A stretch of 64,000 nt of DNA from Bin34 sp965219935. Its GTDB lineage: Bacteria; Chloroflexota; Anaerolineae; Caldilineales; Caldilineaceae. The stretch is taken from positions 3,658,001-3,722,000 of the forward strand of contig CBDCOU010000003.1 in NCBI GenBank assembly GCA_965219935.1. The letters are read 5' to 3'. This document shows positions 1 to 8,539 of this stretch, one piece after another. Numbering within the stretch: position 1 is the stretch's first letter; each line of letters begins with the position of its first letter. Under the pieces are notes generated by a model that was given only the letters and a program-made list of their open reading frames with translations, searched no databases and had not been told where the DNA came from. The position numbers and the translations under genes were made by a program.

Positions 1-83
1 TCTTCCGGCTGTCCAGCTTTGCGACGGCGCAGAAGGCGTTTGGCATCCTGCTGGACAAACTCGCGGACATTGACGGGTTGTGA
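1..83 (+). CDS. C-terminal end of an unidentified protein, cut by the window edge
   Basis: The third forward frame is open from the window edge and ends FGILLDKLADIDGL followed by TGA at 81-83. Only about 26 residues are visible, with the look of an amphipathic C-terminal helix. No family can be assigned. A terminator is not obvious behind it. Confidence 0.35.
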   Translation, partial: FRLSSFATAQKAFGILLDKLADIDGL

Positions 84-175
84 CGCGCACCGCAGTTCCT
101 GTTGGTGCCGATTTGGGCATCCACATGGGATTGCCGGTATGGGACAATCGTCCACACTGACAAAGGGGAGGAACC

Positions 176-466
176 ATGTCCGAGATGCCGCGTGATGGTC
201 ATTCGTTGGCCGGTGCGGAGTCCGAGTTTGCTCGGAACGAGGGCGGCTGCGCGCGGTTGTTCATGTTTCTGGTGGCGGTCTTTTCGCCACTGTTGGGCAT
301 CTGCCTCAGCATCGTCTACAGGACCATTGGATACAGGACGATGGCCAACAGGCTGCTGTGGATCAGCGTTGTCATGTTGTTGGTGTGGGGGGGTGCGGTT
401 TTTGTTGGTGTGATTCTGTTTGGAGCCGTAGACATGATCTTGTCGGAAGGCTTGTTCATGGAGTAA
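176..466 (+). CDS. small two-pass membrane protein, unknown function
   Basis: The 96-residue product has a polar N-terminus (MSEMPRDGHSLAG...) followed by two hydrophobic stretches, roughly residues 28-46 and 61-85, so it is probably an inner-membrane protein with two transmembrane helices. The start is well supported: AAAGGGGAGGAACC lies directly before ATG 176, a strong ribosome-binding site with good spacing. It stands alone, with the preceding gene fragment ending about 90 bases upstream and converging minus-strand remnants downstream. No family is recognised. Confidence 0.6.
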   Translation: MSEMPRDGHSLAGAESEFARNEGGCARLFMFLVAVFSPLLGICLSIVYRTIGYRTMANRLLWISVVMLLVWGGAVFVGVILFGAVDMILSEGLFME

Positions 467-619
467 GTCGGCGGAAACTATTTAAAGTTGATTTTTGCAT
501 CTCCGGAGACGTAATTCGAAAGTGGAGGTGATGGAGCCGGTGGATGCGCGCCGGTCCCATGTTCAGGGTCATGCCTGTCAGGATCACCGATCGGACGCGC
601 TCTGGATCGGTCTGCACAC

Positions 620-688
620 TCAGGACGACAGGGCTGTTCCCCGATAGTTGGAATCCGCTGCCGGGAATAATGCATTGAAATCACGCAT
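620..688 (-). pseudogene. N-terminal remnant of a small membrane protein (tentative)
   Basis: On the minus strand an excellent ribosome-binding site (AGGAG, five bases before ATG 688) leads into only 22 codons, MRDFNALFPAADSNYRGTAL and two serines, then stop. The opening looks like the N-terminus of a family of small multi-pass membrane proteins, and the following sequence in the other frames keeps no clear hydrophobic pattern. It is most simply a truncated gene start. The longer overlapping minus-strand frame at 478-906 reads as low-complexity translation and is not called. Confidence 0.25.
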
Positions 689-893
689 AACAACTCCTGG
701 TTTCTGGTGTGTGAAACGGTCCAACCAGTAGGTTCGGCATCTGTACCACCATGCCGTGGTCCGGCAGGCGGGACCAGGTAGGCTTGTCCGCGCTCGTTGC
801 CGATGCCATCTGGGCATCGGATATCCGGGATGGCGGCACCTTCCAGGTAGGTCCTCGGCGGAGGTGTCACAACTTCAATTCCGTGAGCCTGCA

Positions 894-1271
894 TCAGTTG
901 TCGCACAGAGTGGCGGTGTCCTGCAATAGGAATTCCCGCGGAATCCCGAGGTTCGCGTGGAGGGCATGCGCCATTTTCACAGTGAGATCGCGTTTCCCGG
1001 ACAGGACTGCGGAGACGTTCGCTGGCGAACCCAGGATTGGGATTAGGTCCTTTGGCGTCAGCCCTGCCTGGTCCATTCGGAACTTGATTGCGGCGATCAG
1101 GTCCGGCAGGGGGATCAAGACGGCTTCTGCTTCGTAGGCTTCGACGAGCATGAACAGAGCCGACAGTTCGTCATCTTCCGGTGTGCCCTCCTCGGCATCG
1201 AAGATCTCCTCTATTCTGGCCAAGGCGGCTTTCAGGTCTTCGGGACATCGGATCGCCTTCATGGTGCTCAT
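894..1271 (-). CDS. higA: HigA-like antitoxin, XRE-type helix-turn-helix
   Basis: The 125-residue protein has an acidic N-terminal half (EEIFDAEEGTPEDDELSAL) and a C-terminal Cro/CI-type helix-turn-helix: IAAIKFRMDQAGLTPKDLIP, then a recognition helix near SPANVSAVLSGKRDLTVKMA. This is the HigA arrangement, in which the antitoxin binds both its toxin and the operon operator. Upstream, 67 bases away, is only the C-terminal third of a HigB-type toxin (1338-1457), so the antitoxin now appears to be an orphan. A diverged third ORF overlaps its 3' end but is not convincing. Confidence 0.8.
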   Translation of the reverse strand: MSTMKAIRCPEDLKAALARIEEIFDAEEGTPEDDELSALFMLVEAYEAEAVLIPLPDLIAAIKFRMDQAGLTPKDLIPILGSPANVSAVLSGKRDLTVKMAHALHANLGIPREFLLQDTATLCDN

Positions 1272-1337
1272 GACGGGGTCTTCCTGTTGTTGGTTGCAAG
1301 CGGGCCGAACGGTTCAACGCCAATTCGCACCCAACTG

Positions 1338-1457
1338 TCACGGGAGCGACAGGTCATGTTTTTTACGGGAACCAACCCACTTGATATGAGCGAGGGCATA
1401 CTGGTAGCTCATCCGGTCGAGAAGGCGGTATCTTCCTCGTGAATCGACATACCCCCC
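1338..1457 (-). pseudogene. C-terminal remnant of a HigB/RelE-type toxin
   Basis: The minus strand encodes GRYRLLDRMSYQYALAHIKW followed by VGSRKKHDL, which matches the end of HigB-like mRNA interferases (consensus of the type NKYRLI..I.Y....YIRFVGTH..YD). The 60 or so upstream residues that should complete the fold are replaced by unrelated proline- and arginine-rich translation. Gene order (toxin before antitoxin) and the 67-base gap to higA fit a higBA operon. The toxin is therefore a fossil. Confidence 0.55.
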
Positions 1458-1826
1458 CAATCGTCTCCGCAGATGCTGGCTCGTGGGCAGGCTTGGATTG
1501 CGTCGGACGGCCCCGCACTTGGGATGCCCCCACAATGAGGTTGTCTTGGGTCAGTTTAACTCTGATTGGGCAACACGGCTCTTGCGCCGCGCCGCACTCC
1601 AGCCATCCGTGGGAAGCTCTTGGACCGTTTCGGTACCGCCGCGACCCCATCGGGAGTTGCATACAATTGCAAGTCGGAAAGGCCCCGTTCAACCTGCGGT
1701 GAACAGTGTCGGCCATCGGCTGCCTCTGCCGTGCCCCGTGCTACTGATACGGGCCACCGCAAACTTGGCCCCGTGTACCGGTCCGCAGCGGATCGGCTCT
1801 TTGACCGGAATGACTTCGAAACCAGC
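1458..1826. other. no gene seen between higB remnant and ABC exporter
   Basis: This stretch keeps open frames on both strands but with no recognisable domain and no good ribosome-binding site. It must contain the promoter of the downstream ABC gene. The ABC frame itself is open back to an ATG at 1566, but translation before about 1890 does not resemble an exporter N-terminus. Confidence 0.3.
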
Positions 1827-3647
1827 GTGAGTGCAGCAGCTGAAAGTCTGTCGGCGGACCGGCCGATAGGGGAAGGCGGTTCCGGGACAACCGTGCCGCA
1901 GTCCGCGTTCCGGTTCATGTTGACCCTGATCCAGGGACGACGGCTGGTGTACATCCTGCTGTGCGTGTTCGCCGGCGGGATGTTCACCGTGTCCACGATT
2001 GTCGGACCGCTTCTGATCCGACGCGTGATCCAGTTCATCGAGGCTGGAACCGGGACCGTGGACCAGTTGCTGCCCATCGTCCTAATGCTGGTCGGAATGT
2101 ACCTGCTGCGCGGGCTGGGCCGGTACCTGTACGGCTATCTGTCCCATGTTGTGGCCTACCAGGTTCTGCACGACCTGCTGGCGAGGACCTACGAACACCT
2201 GCAAACCCTCAGCCACAGGTACCTGAATCGCCAACGAACCGGAGCGCTGATCGCCCGCTCCATCAGCGACGTGGAGGCGGTGGAGGACTTTGTGGCCCAC
2301 GGCATCCCCGAACTCACCCTGGCCGTGGTCGGGCCGCTGACCATGACGGCCATTCTCCTGGCCATTGACCCGTGGGTCGCCCTGCTGGCCCTGTTGCCGT
2401 TGCCGGTCGCCTCCTTCATCGTGTATCGCAAGTCCAGGCAAATTCGGCTCTTTTGGCGGCAGGTGCGCTCCGGCCTTGCGGAGTTGGTTGCTCAGGTGCA
2501 GGACAACCTGAGCGGCATCACGGAGATCAAGCTGTTCAACCTCGAGGCGATCCAGTACCGGCGCGTGCATGAACGGAGCAGTCGGTTCCGGGATGCATCC
2601 GTCAGCGCCATGGGGGTGTCGATGATCCCCGGCAGCGTGGTCGAGATTGCGGGCGGACTGGGGTTCATCCTGGTGGCGTGGTCGGGTGGTGCCCGCGCCC
2701 TGCAGGGAACCCTGTCCGTGGCGGACTTCGTGCTGTTCGTGTCCTACATCTCGTTCATCTATATGCCGTTCATGAAGATTGCGGACATGGGCGACACCCT
2801 GTCCCGGGCCTACGTCAGCCTCGAGCGCATTCAGGAAACGTGGCAGATCCAGGCCGAAATCCAGAGTCCCGTCGACGGACGGGATCCCTCATCCGACAAC
2901 CCGGACCTGCCCTGGACCGTGGAGTTCAAGGACGTTGGGTTTGCCTACCGTCCCGACATCAACGCCCTGTCGGACGTGTCCTTCTCCGTGCAGCCCGGTC
3001 AGACCGTGGCGCTGGTGGGGCCGACCGGCGCCGGCAAGACCACGGTGTCGCGGCTCATCCCGCGCCTGTACGATGTGGACGGCGGGCAGGTGCTGGTGGC
3101 CGGTACCAATGTGCGGGAGTGGCGACTGGAACCCCTGCGGCGCCATGTGTCGTTCGTTCTGCAGGAGGTGTTCCTGTTCCACGGCACCATCCGCGACAAC
3201 CTGCTTCTGGGTCGGCCGGATGCCTCGGTGGCGGATCTGCATGAAGCCATCCGGATGGCCCACGCGACCGAGTTCATCGAGGAAATGCCCAACGGGCTGG
3301 AAACGGTGATTGGGGAACGCGGCGTGCGCCTGTCGGGCGGGCAAAGGCAGCGCATCGCCATTGCCCGCGCCCTGCTCAAGAACGCTCCCATCCTGGTCCT
3401 GGACGAAGCCACCTCCAACGTGGACGTGCTCACGGAACTGGCCATTCAGGAAGCGTTGCAGACCCTGATGGAGGGACGCACCACACTGGTCATTGCACAC
3501 CGGCTTTCGACGATCCGCAATGCCCACAAGGTGCTGTACATGGAGGACGGCCGGATTCTCGAGTCCGGGACCTTCGACCAGCTGGTGGCGCAGGGCGGCG
3601 GCTTCGCCCGTATGGTGGAGGCCCAGACCCTGCTGCAGACGGTCTGA
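1827..3647 (+). CDS. ABC exporter, fused membrane and ATPase domains (MsbA/LmrA type)
   Basis: A half-transporter that homodimerises in the inner membrane and uses ATP to export lipid or drug-like substrates. The first part has about six transmembrane helices beginning near LVYILLCVFAGGMF; the second is a complete nucleotide-binding domain: Walker A GPTGAGKTT (about 3018-3044), Q-loop FVLQEVFLFHG, signature LSGGQRQRIAIARALL, Walker B ILVLDEATS and H-loop IAHRLS. The start is uncertain. The frame is open to ATG 1566, but homology-like sequence begins near AFRFML; GTG 1827, GTG 1893 and ATG 1917 are all possible and none has a strong ribosome-binding site. Length of about 600 residues is normal for the family. 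The substrate cannot be told from sequence. Confidence 0.88.
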   Translation: MSAAAESLSADRPIGEGGSGTTVPQSAFRFMLTLIQGRRLVYILLCVFAGGMFTVSTIVGPLLIRRVIQFIEAGTGTVDQLLPIVLMLVGMYLLRGLGRYLYGYLSHVVAYQVLHDLLARTYEHLQTLSHRYLNRQRTGALIARSISDVEAVEDFVAHGIPELTLAVVGPLTMTAILLAIDPWVALLALLPLPVASFIVYRKSRQIRLFWRQVRSGLAELVAQVQDNLSGITEIKLFNLEAIQYRRVHERSSRFRDASVSAMGVSMIPGSVVEIAGGLGFILVAWSGGARALQGTLSVADFVLFVSYISFIYMPFMKIADMGDTLSRAYVSLERIQETWQIQAEIQSPVDGRDPSSDNPDLPWTVEFKDVGFAYRPDINALSDVSFSVQPGQTVALVGPTGAGKTTVSRLIPRLYDVDGGQVLVAGTNVREWRLEPLRRHVSFVLQEVFLFHGTIRDNLLLGRPDASVADLHEAIRMAHATEFIEEMPNGLETVIGERGVRLSGGQRQRIAIARALLKNAPILVLDEATSNVDVLTELAIQEALQTLMEGRTTLVIAHRLSTIRNAHKVLYMEDGRILESGTFDQLVAQGGGFARMVEAQTLLQTV

Positions 3648-3679
3648 CGCGGGCCGAGAGGACGGCTGGTTGCCGGTCG

Positions 3680-4624
3680 CTACTTCTGAAGTTCCGCCTG
3701 CACGTGCTTGACCACGTTGGTCAGGCCCTGCTGCAGGTCTACGCGGTTGGACCATCCCCAGCTGGAACGGGCCAGGGATGTATTGAGGTAGGCCAGGTCC
3801 ACTTCCCCCACCGGACGTTCAATGTTGACCGGAGCCCGGTGATAGTGGGTCAGCGATGCCAGCTTCTGGAAGATCTCGTTGACCGTGGTGGGCTGCCCCG
3901 AACCCACGTTGAAGACGCCCCGGGCGCGGTGCTTCAGGGCGGAGAGGCAGGAGTCGACGGCATCGGATACATAGAGGAAATCCCGGGCCTGCGTGCCGTC
4001 CCCGTGGATCCGGATCTCCTGATTCTTGAGCATGGCCTCGGTGAAGATGGCCACCACGCCTGCCTCCCCCTTGGGGTTTTGGCGTGGTCCGTAAATGTTG
4101 GCGAAGCGCAGGACGGCACTGGGAAAGTCGTAGGCCTCCCGGTATAGGGTCAGATGCTGTTCGATGGCCAGCTTGTTGGCGGCGTAGTTGTCCTTCGGGT
4201 TGATCGGATCCTCTTCGGTGAAGGCCTTGTGGCTGCCGTCGGCCTGAATGCCTTCGCCGTACACGGCGCCGCCGGAACTGATGAAGACGAACTGTTCGAC
4301 GCCGGCGGCCCGCGACAGCTCCATGAGTGCCAGGCTGGCCGAGACGTTGACCGCGGCATAGCCCACGGGATCCTGCATGCTTTCGCGCACGTTGACGCGG
4401 GCGGCCAGGTGGAAGACGGCCTCGATTTCGTTGCGCGTGAACACCTGTCCCATGGCCGCGTGGTCCGTCAGGTCCATGCGGTAGAACATGGCCTTGGTGT
4501 TCACGTTGGCCTGACTGCCGGTGTGCAGGTTGTCAATCAGGAGGACGTCGTGGCCGGTGTCGACCAGGGCGTCCACCAGATGGCTGCCGATGAATCCGGC
4601 GCCGCCGGTGACCAGAATCTGCAC
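3680..4624 (-). CDS. NAD-dependent sugar-nucleotide epimerase/dehydratase (UDP-glucose 4-epimerase-like)
   Basis: An extended SDR-fold enzyme acting on nucleotide sugars for surface polysaccharide or galactose metabolism. The N-terminal Rossmann motif is TGGAGFIGSHL; the catalytic Ser lies in VFISSGGAVYG and the Tyr-Lys pair in NYAANK; LRFANIYGPRQNP is typical of GalE-like proteins. The start is GTG 4624, placed right before QILVTGG and preceded by GGGAAGGCAGG. The frame continues upstream to 4723, but that extension overlaps the DinB gene in another frame. It converges on the ABC exporter with a 30-base gap. The exact substrate is not resolvable. Confidence 0.85.
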   Translation of the reverse strand: MQILVTGGAGFIGSHLVDALVDTGHDVLLIDNLHTGSQANVNTKAMFYRMDLTDHAAMGQVFTRNEIEAVFHLAARVNVRESMQDPVGYAAVNVSASLALMELSRAAGVEQFVFISSGGAVYGEGIQADGSHKAFTEEDPINPKDNYAANKLAIEQHLTLYREAYDFPSAVLRFANIYGPRQNPKGEAGVVAIFTEAMLKNQEIRIHGDGTQARDFLYVSDAVDSCLSALKHRARGVFNVGSGQPTTVNEIFQKLASLTHYHRAPVNIERPVGEVDLAYLNTSLARSSWGWSNRVDLQQGLTNVVKHVQAELQK

Positions 4625-4643
4625 GTTGCCTGCCTTCCCGATG

Positions 4644-5072
4644 TCAGTCCCGGTCCGACGCGTCCGCCCGTGCCCGGCGGACCGCGTCCAGATACCGCTG
4701 CTCGGATTCGAGCATGTGGGCAAGTACCGTGCGCACGGACCAGGAGCCCGGTTCGGGCGACGTATCCAGGTCGTCGTCCTCCAGGCCCGTTGTGGCCGCG
4801 AGCACCTGGCCCCAGGCCCGTTCGGCCTCGGCCAGCATGTGCTGGGACATGGTGCGGCTTCGCTGCAAATCCTCGCGCGCCTTCTCGATCTGGTTGGCGT
4901 GTTCCCGCATGTGTTCCCCGAAGCGCAGCAGGACGCGCCGCACCTCGTCCCACCGGGGCAGGTCCACCGGAACGGCGAAGTCGGACTCCGGAACGTTGGA
5001 CAGTTCCGCCATGGTCCGGTCCCGCACGCTGCGGATCTCGGCGAGGAGTGAATTCAGTTCATCGCGTTGCAT
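4644..5072 (-). CDS. DinB-family four-helix protein
   Basis: A 142-residue helical protein of the DinB/YfiT-like superfamily (putative metal-dependent hydrolases or thiol transferases). The pattern RRVLLRFGEHMREHANQIEK followed by SWSVRTVLAHMLESEQRYL places the conserved histidines where a metal would sit. ATG 5072 is chosen because family similarity begins at MQRDELNSLLAEIRSVRDR; the frame runs on to 5150 without support. It lies 19 bases upstream of the epimerase on the same strand and is divergent from, and clearly paralogous to, the DinB gene at 5229. Confidence 0.75.
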   Translation of the reverse strand: MQRDELNSLLAEIRSVRDRTMAELSNVPESDFAVPVDLPRWDEVRRVLLRFGEHMREHANQIEKAREDLQRSRTMSQHMLAEAERAWGQVLAATTGLEDDDLDTSPEPGSWSVRTVLAHMLESEQRYLDAVRRARADASDRD

Positions 5073-5228
5073 GTTGACCGCCTGGCCCGCAAGGAGCCGA
5101 GGGCCATTGTAGAAACCGCCGCGCCGCGCCGCCAAAATTCCGACTTCCATTTCGGGTACGGACGGCTCCGCGGCGGGTGCTTAGGCTAGACTCGCCCCAT
5201 TCATTCATGTTGGAGGAAAAACAGTCAC

Positions 5229-5648
5229 ATGGCACGCGAGAGACTCGAAAGCAAGCTGGCCGAGATTCGGGCCGCCCGGGATGAGGTGGTCGAACTCCTG
5301 CAGAACCAGCAGGACGACATTCACTCCATCGACTTCCCGGAGAACTACTGGAAGACCATGGCCCATCTCATGTGGCGTTACGGCGACCACATGCGCGAAC
5401 ACACCAACCAGATCGCCAACACGCGCCGCGGCACCGGCCTTGTACATTCCGAGGTGCAACGCAAGCTGGCGGATGCCGAGCGCTCATGGGGCGAGCTCCT
5501 GGGCGAACTGGTCGGCCTGGACGACACGGATCTCGACAAGACCACCGGCGAGGAGGATTGGTCTGTAAGCGAGACGCTGGATCACATCCTCAGTGCCGAA
5601 ATCCACTACCTGAACGCGGCCAAGAAAGGATTGCAGGGACGCGATTGA
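5229..5648 (+). CDS. DinB-family four-helix protein, paralog of the divergent neighbour
   Basis: A 139-residue DinB-like helical bundle. It shares the layout and many residues of the gene at 4644-5072: LxxKLAEIRAARDE at the start, YGDHMREHTNQI in the middle, and WSVSETLDHILSAEIHYL at the end, with the three putative metal-binding histidines (DHMREH, DHI, IHY). The ribosome-binding site GGAGG lies about ten bases before ATG 5229. The two paralogs are transcribed away from each other from a 156-base spacer, so they may share a regulatory region. The biochemical role of this subfamily is unknown. Confidence 0.75.
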   Translation: MARERLESKLAEIRAARDEVVELLQNQQDDIHSIDFPENYWKTMAHLMWRYGDHMREHTNQIANTRRGTGLVHSEVQRKLADAERSWGELLGELVGLDDTDLDKTTGEEDWSVSETLDHILSAEIHYLNAAKKGLQGRD

Positions 5649-5664
5649 TTCCCCCCCCCTGTTT

Positions 5665-6504
5665 TCAGGCGGGTACGGACGCGCTCCCCAGTTGCTCGCG
5701 CATCCAGGCGCGCAGGGGCACGTCCTCCTCCTGCGGTGAGGAGTATCCGTGCCCGCCCGACAGGCTGATGCCCAACAGCTGTTTCTGGATGGGATCGGCA
5801 TCGTCCAGCCACTCCTCGATCCGCATGTCGTCCCGGGGCCGGAGCCACCGGTAGCTGTAGCCGTAGAAGAGCACCTTGCGCGTCACGTCGGAGGTGTTGG
5901 GGCTGGAGGCGTGGAAGATCCGGCGGTCGAAGAACACGGCCGTGCCCGGCTTGGCCAGCACCGGCATGCCGCCGCGCGGCTGCCCGTCCACGATGTCTTC
6001 CAGCTTGTTGGTCAGATGGCTGCCGGGCACCACATACAGGTTGGCCCGTCCCGGTACGGACGTGTCCGTGAGGAAGTAGGCGACCTTCAGTGAGATGCGG
6101 GGCTGGGGATCCGTCTCCAACTCCTGGTTGAGCCGGCCGCTGTCCTTGTGCCAGTTGTAGCCGGGGTCCGGCTCGCCCGGCTGCAGGGGCGGGGTCCAGA
6201 TCAGGTGGGAGTGGTAGAGCTGGATGTTCCAGCCCAGGATGTTCCACACCTTGGGGAAGGTGGTGGGACAGTCCAGCAGGTCCATGAACTCCCGGTCGCG
6301 CCCGATGAAGTCGAGGTAGTTGAGGCGGGCGTTCTCGTCCAGCCCTTCCTGCTCGCGGTAAGCTGCAATCAGGCGATCCACGGCGGCGTTGGCACGGGCC
6401 ACCGTTTCCTCCGAAATGGCGTTCTCGACCAGGAAGTAGCCGTCGCGATCGAACGCCTCCCGTTCCTGGTCGGTCAACTGGTGCTTGAGCCATTCGGACT
6501 GCAT
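5665..6504 (-). CDS. phytanoyl-CoA dioxygenase (PhyH) family oxygenase
   Basis: A 279-residue Fe(II)/2-oxoglutarate-dependent oxygenase. The first metal ligands are in NWHKDSGRL (His-x-Asp), the distal His in DRRIFHASSPNTSDVTRK, with a following Arg for 2-oxoglutarate. An Fe ligand set is therefore complete. The N-terminal part (LTDQEREAFDRDGYFLVENA) is characteristic of PhyH proteins. Members hydroxylate acyl-CoAs, small natural products or amino acids; which applies here is unknown. ATG 6504 sits at the start of homology. It converges with the DinB gene at a 16-base gap. A second family member lies at 55043. Confidence 0.85.
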   Translation of the reverse strand: MQSEWLKHQLTDQEREAFDRDGYFLVENAISEETVARANAAVDRLIAAYREQEGLDENARLNYLDFIGRDREFMDLLDCPTTFPKVWNILGWNIQLYHSHLIWTPPLQPGEPDPGYNWHKDSGRLNQELETDPQPRISLKVAYFLTDTSVPGRANLYVVPGSHLTNKLEDIVDGQPRGGMPVLAKPGTAVFFDRRIFHASSPNTSDVTRKVLFYGYSYRWLRPRDDMRIEEWLDDADPIQKQLLGISLSGGHGYSSPQEEDVPLRAWMREQLGSASVPA

Positions 6505-6712
6505 GGTGTTCTCCCGGCCGCCCGTCCGCCGGACGGGGAGGCCAATGGTTGGTTGACGGCACCGGGAATCTTACCCGTGTCGCCCATGCGCCGGAATCCG
6601 GATTGGGCCTGGCTGCGGCGAGTGGGTTGCACACCACCGGCAGAGATTCAAATGCCGCGGCACAATGGGAATTGATTCCCACGTGCCAGCTGTCGTGCCG
6701 TGGCAGGCGAGG

Positions 6713-7276
6713 CTACGACACCAGGTCCAGCGGTATCCAGTCCGGCGATTTCTTGGGGAGGGGGAGGTCCGTTCGCCGGTAGTTCGGCAGGACCGGATTG
6801 GGCACCAGGTCCATCACCAGGGCGTACTCGTCGCAGCATTCGTATTTCGGACAGTGCTGGCAGTCCACCCAGACCTTGGGGCTGATGTCCGCCACATCCA
6901 CCGGCCGGAAACCCATGCCCAGGAAGAACTCCGGGGCCAGCGTCAGGGCACACAGTTGCTGGTAGCCGCGTGCACGGGCCATTTCGACAACCCGGGCAAC
7001 CAGCCGGCGCCCAATCCCCTTGCCCTGCCAGTCGGGGGCCACCACCAACGAACGGACCTCGGCCAGTTCCGGTGCCAGGATGGTTAGGCAAACGCCTCCA
7101 ACTACCTGCCGGCCCGCTCGGGCCGGGGTCTGGGCCGCGGCCACGACCCAGTCCGGCAGGGTCTGGACGATCGACTCGACGGTACGCGGCAACATGACAT
7201 CCTGTGCCGCGTGCGGTGCCACGAGGGCCTGAAGGCGCGGGGCATCCTCAACCCGCGCCTTCTCCAACCGATACAT
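6713..7276 (-). CDS. argA: short GNAT-type N-acetylglutamate synthase
   Basis: Acetylates glutamate from acetyl-CoA, the first step of arginine biosynthesis. The 187-residue protein is one GNAT domain: VRSLVVAPDWQGKGIGRRLV is the acetyl-CoA loop, LTLAPEFFLGMGFRPVD the second core motif. The C-terminal KVWVDCQHCPKYECCDEYAL matches the cysteine motif known from the short-type synthases (S-NAGS, as in mycobacterial Rv2747). Location as last gene of the argC-argB-SDR-argD operon, 19 bases after argD, supports the call. Unlike classical ArgA it has no amino-acid-kinase domain, so feedback control through that domain is absent. Confidence 0.82.
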   Translation of the reverse strand: MYRLEKARVEDAPRLQALVAPHAAQDVMLPRTVESIVQTLPDWVVAAAQTPARAGRQVVGGVCLTILAPELAEVRSLVVAPDWQGKGIGRRLVARVVEMARARGYQQLCALTLAPEFFLGMGFRPVDVADISPKVWVDCQHCPKYECCDEYALVMDLVPNPVLPNYRRTDLPLPKKSPDWIPLDLVS

Positions 7277-7295
7277 GCCGTCGCGGGCCGCGCCG

Positions 7296-8492
7296 CTAAA
7301 GGCCTTTCAGAATGTCGCCCGTGATCTTGGCCGCCCGTTCCAGTTCCTCCTCCGTGATGATGAAGGGAGGCACGTAGCGCAGGATGTTGGTGCCCGCGGA
7401 CACGGTCAGCAGACCCTGTTCATAGCCCTGATCCACGACGGGGGTCACGTCGATGTCCATCTCCACGCCGGTAATCAGGCCGCGCCCCCGAATCTCGGTG
7501 ATGTGGGGCGAATTCAGTTCGGCCAGCAGATCGCGCAGGTGATCGCCCTTGGTCCGGACCGAAGCCAGGAATTCGGGCTGGGCAATGCGGTCCAGGACGG
7601 TGCAGGCCACATTGGTGGTCAACGGGCTGCCGGCGAAGGTGGAGGCGTGGTCGCCGGGATGGATCATGTCGGCGACCTTTTGGTTCATGCAGATGGCACC
7701 AATGGGCAGGCCGCCCGCCAGCGACTTGGCCAGGGTCATGATGTCGGGGGCAACCTCGTCGCCCACAATCGACTGGTAGCCCCACAGTGAGCCCGTGCGG
7801 CCCATGCCGCACTGCACCTCGTCGAAGATCAGCATCGCGTCGTACTCGTCGGCCAGCTCCCGCAGGCCCTTGAGGAATTCGGGCGTGGCCACGTTGACGC
7901 CGCCTTCGCCCTGGATCGGTTCCACGATGATGGCGCACACGCGTTCGTCCACCAGCTCGCGGGCGCTGTCCAGGTCGTTGTAGAGGGCGAAGCGGACACC
8001 GGGCATCAGCGGCTTGAAGGGATCCTGGTACTTGGACCGCGGCGTGGCTGCCAGACTGCCGAACAACCGCCCGTGGAAGGCATCGGAGAAGGCCAGGATG
8101 CAGTACTTCTCCTCGTAGTCCTTGTCGTAGGCGTAGCGCCGGGCGAACTTGAAGGCGCCTTCGTTGGCATCCGCGCCGGTCAGGCAGTAGTGGACCTTGT
8201 CGGCAAAGCTGTGTTCGCACAGCTTCTGCGCCAGCCGGGCATGCGGCGCCGTGTGGTACAGGTTGCTCACGTGGTAGACCCCGCTCTCCACCACCTCCAT
8301 GATGGCGGCCTTCATGTCCGGATCGCCGTAGCCGAGGGCATTGACGGCGATGCCGGAGACGCAGTCCAGGTAGCTCTTGCCGTCGGCGTCGGTCAGTGTG
8401 GCGCCCTCGCCGGAGGCGAAGACCATGGGCGGGCGGCCATAGACGCCCAGCACGTACTGCTGTTCCAGGTCAATGATCTGCTGTGTGTTCAA
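7296..8492 (-). CDS. argD: acetylornithine aminotransferase
   Basis: A 398-residue PLP-dependent class III aminotransferase that converts N-acetylglutamate semialdehyde to N-acetylornithine. Visible motifs include YLDCVSGIAVNALGYGDPD, the phosphate-binding TGADANEGAFKFAR, the aspartate that holds the PLP nitrogen in LIFDEVQCGMGRTG, and the Schiff-base lysine in DIMTLAKSLAGGLPIGA. The start is TTG 8492: AAGGGGGA stands seven bases before it and homology begins at NTQQIIDLEQQYVLG. The frame stays open upstream but overlaps the SDR gene. It sits in the arginine operon between the SDR and argA. Confidence 0.92.
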   Translation of the reverse strand: MNTQQIIDLEQQYVLGVYGRPPMVFASGEGATLTDADGKSYLDCVSGIAVNALGYGDPDMKAAIMEVVESGVYHVSNLYHTAPHARLAQKLCEHSFADKVHYCLTGADANEGAFKFARRYAYDKDYEEKYCILAFSDAFHGRLFGSLAATPRSKYQDPFKPLMPGVRFALYNDLDSARELVDERVCAIIVEPIQGEGGVNVATPEFLKGLRELADEYDAMLIFDEVQCGMGRTGSLWGYQSIVGDEVAPDIMTLAKSLAGGLPIGAICMNQKVADMIHPGDHASTFAGSPLTTNVACTVLDRIAQPEFLASVRTKGDHLRDLLAELNSPHITEIRGRGLITGVEMDIDVTPVVDQGYEQGLLTVSAGTNILRYVPPFIITEEELERAAKITGDILKGL

Positions 8493-8539
8493 GACGGTTT
8501 CCCCCTTGTGGTCGGAACGGATCGAAAGGTTTGACGAAG

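Noticed and set aside
478..906. 142-codon minus-strand ORF overlapping higA 3' end
   Set aside because: Starts with GTG inside higA, has no motif and turns Pro/Arg-rich; a stronger start signal inside it leads only to a short remnant.
2082..2570. Long minus-strand ORF under the ABC exporter
   Set aside because: Shadow translation of a high-GC gene; low-complexity composition and no ribosome-binding site.
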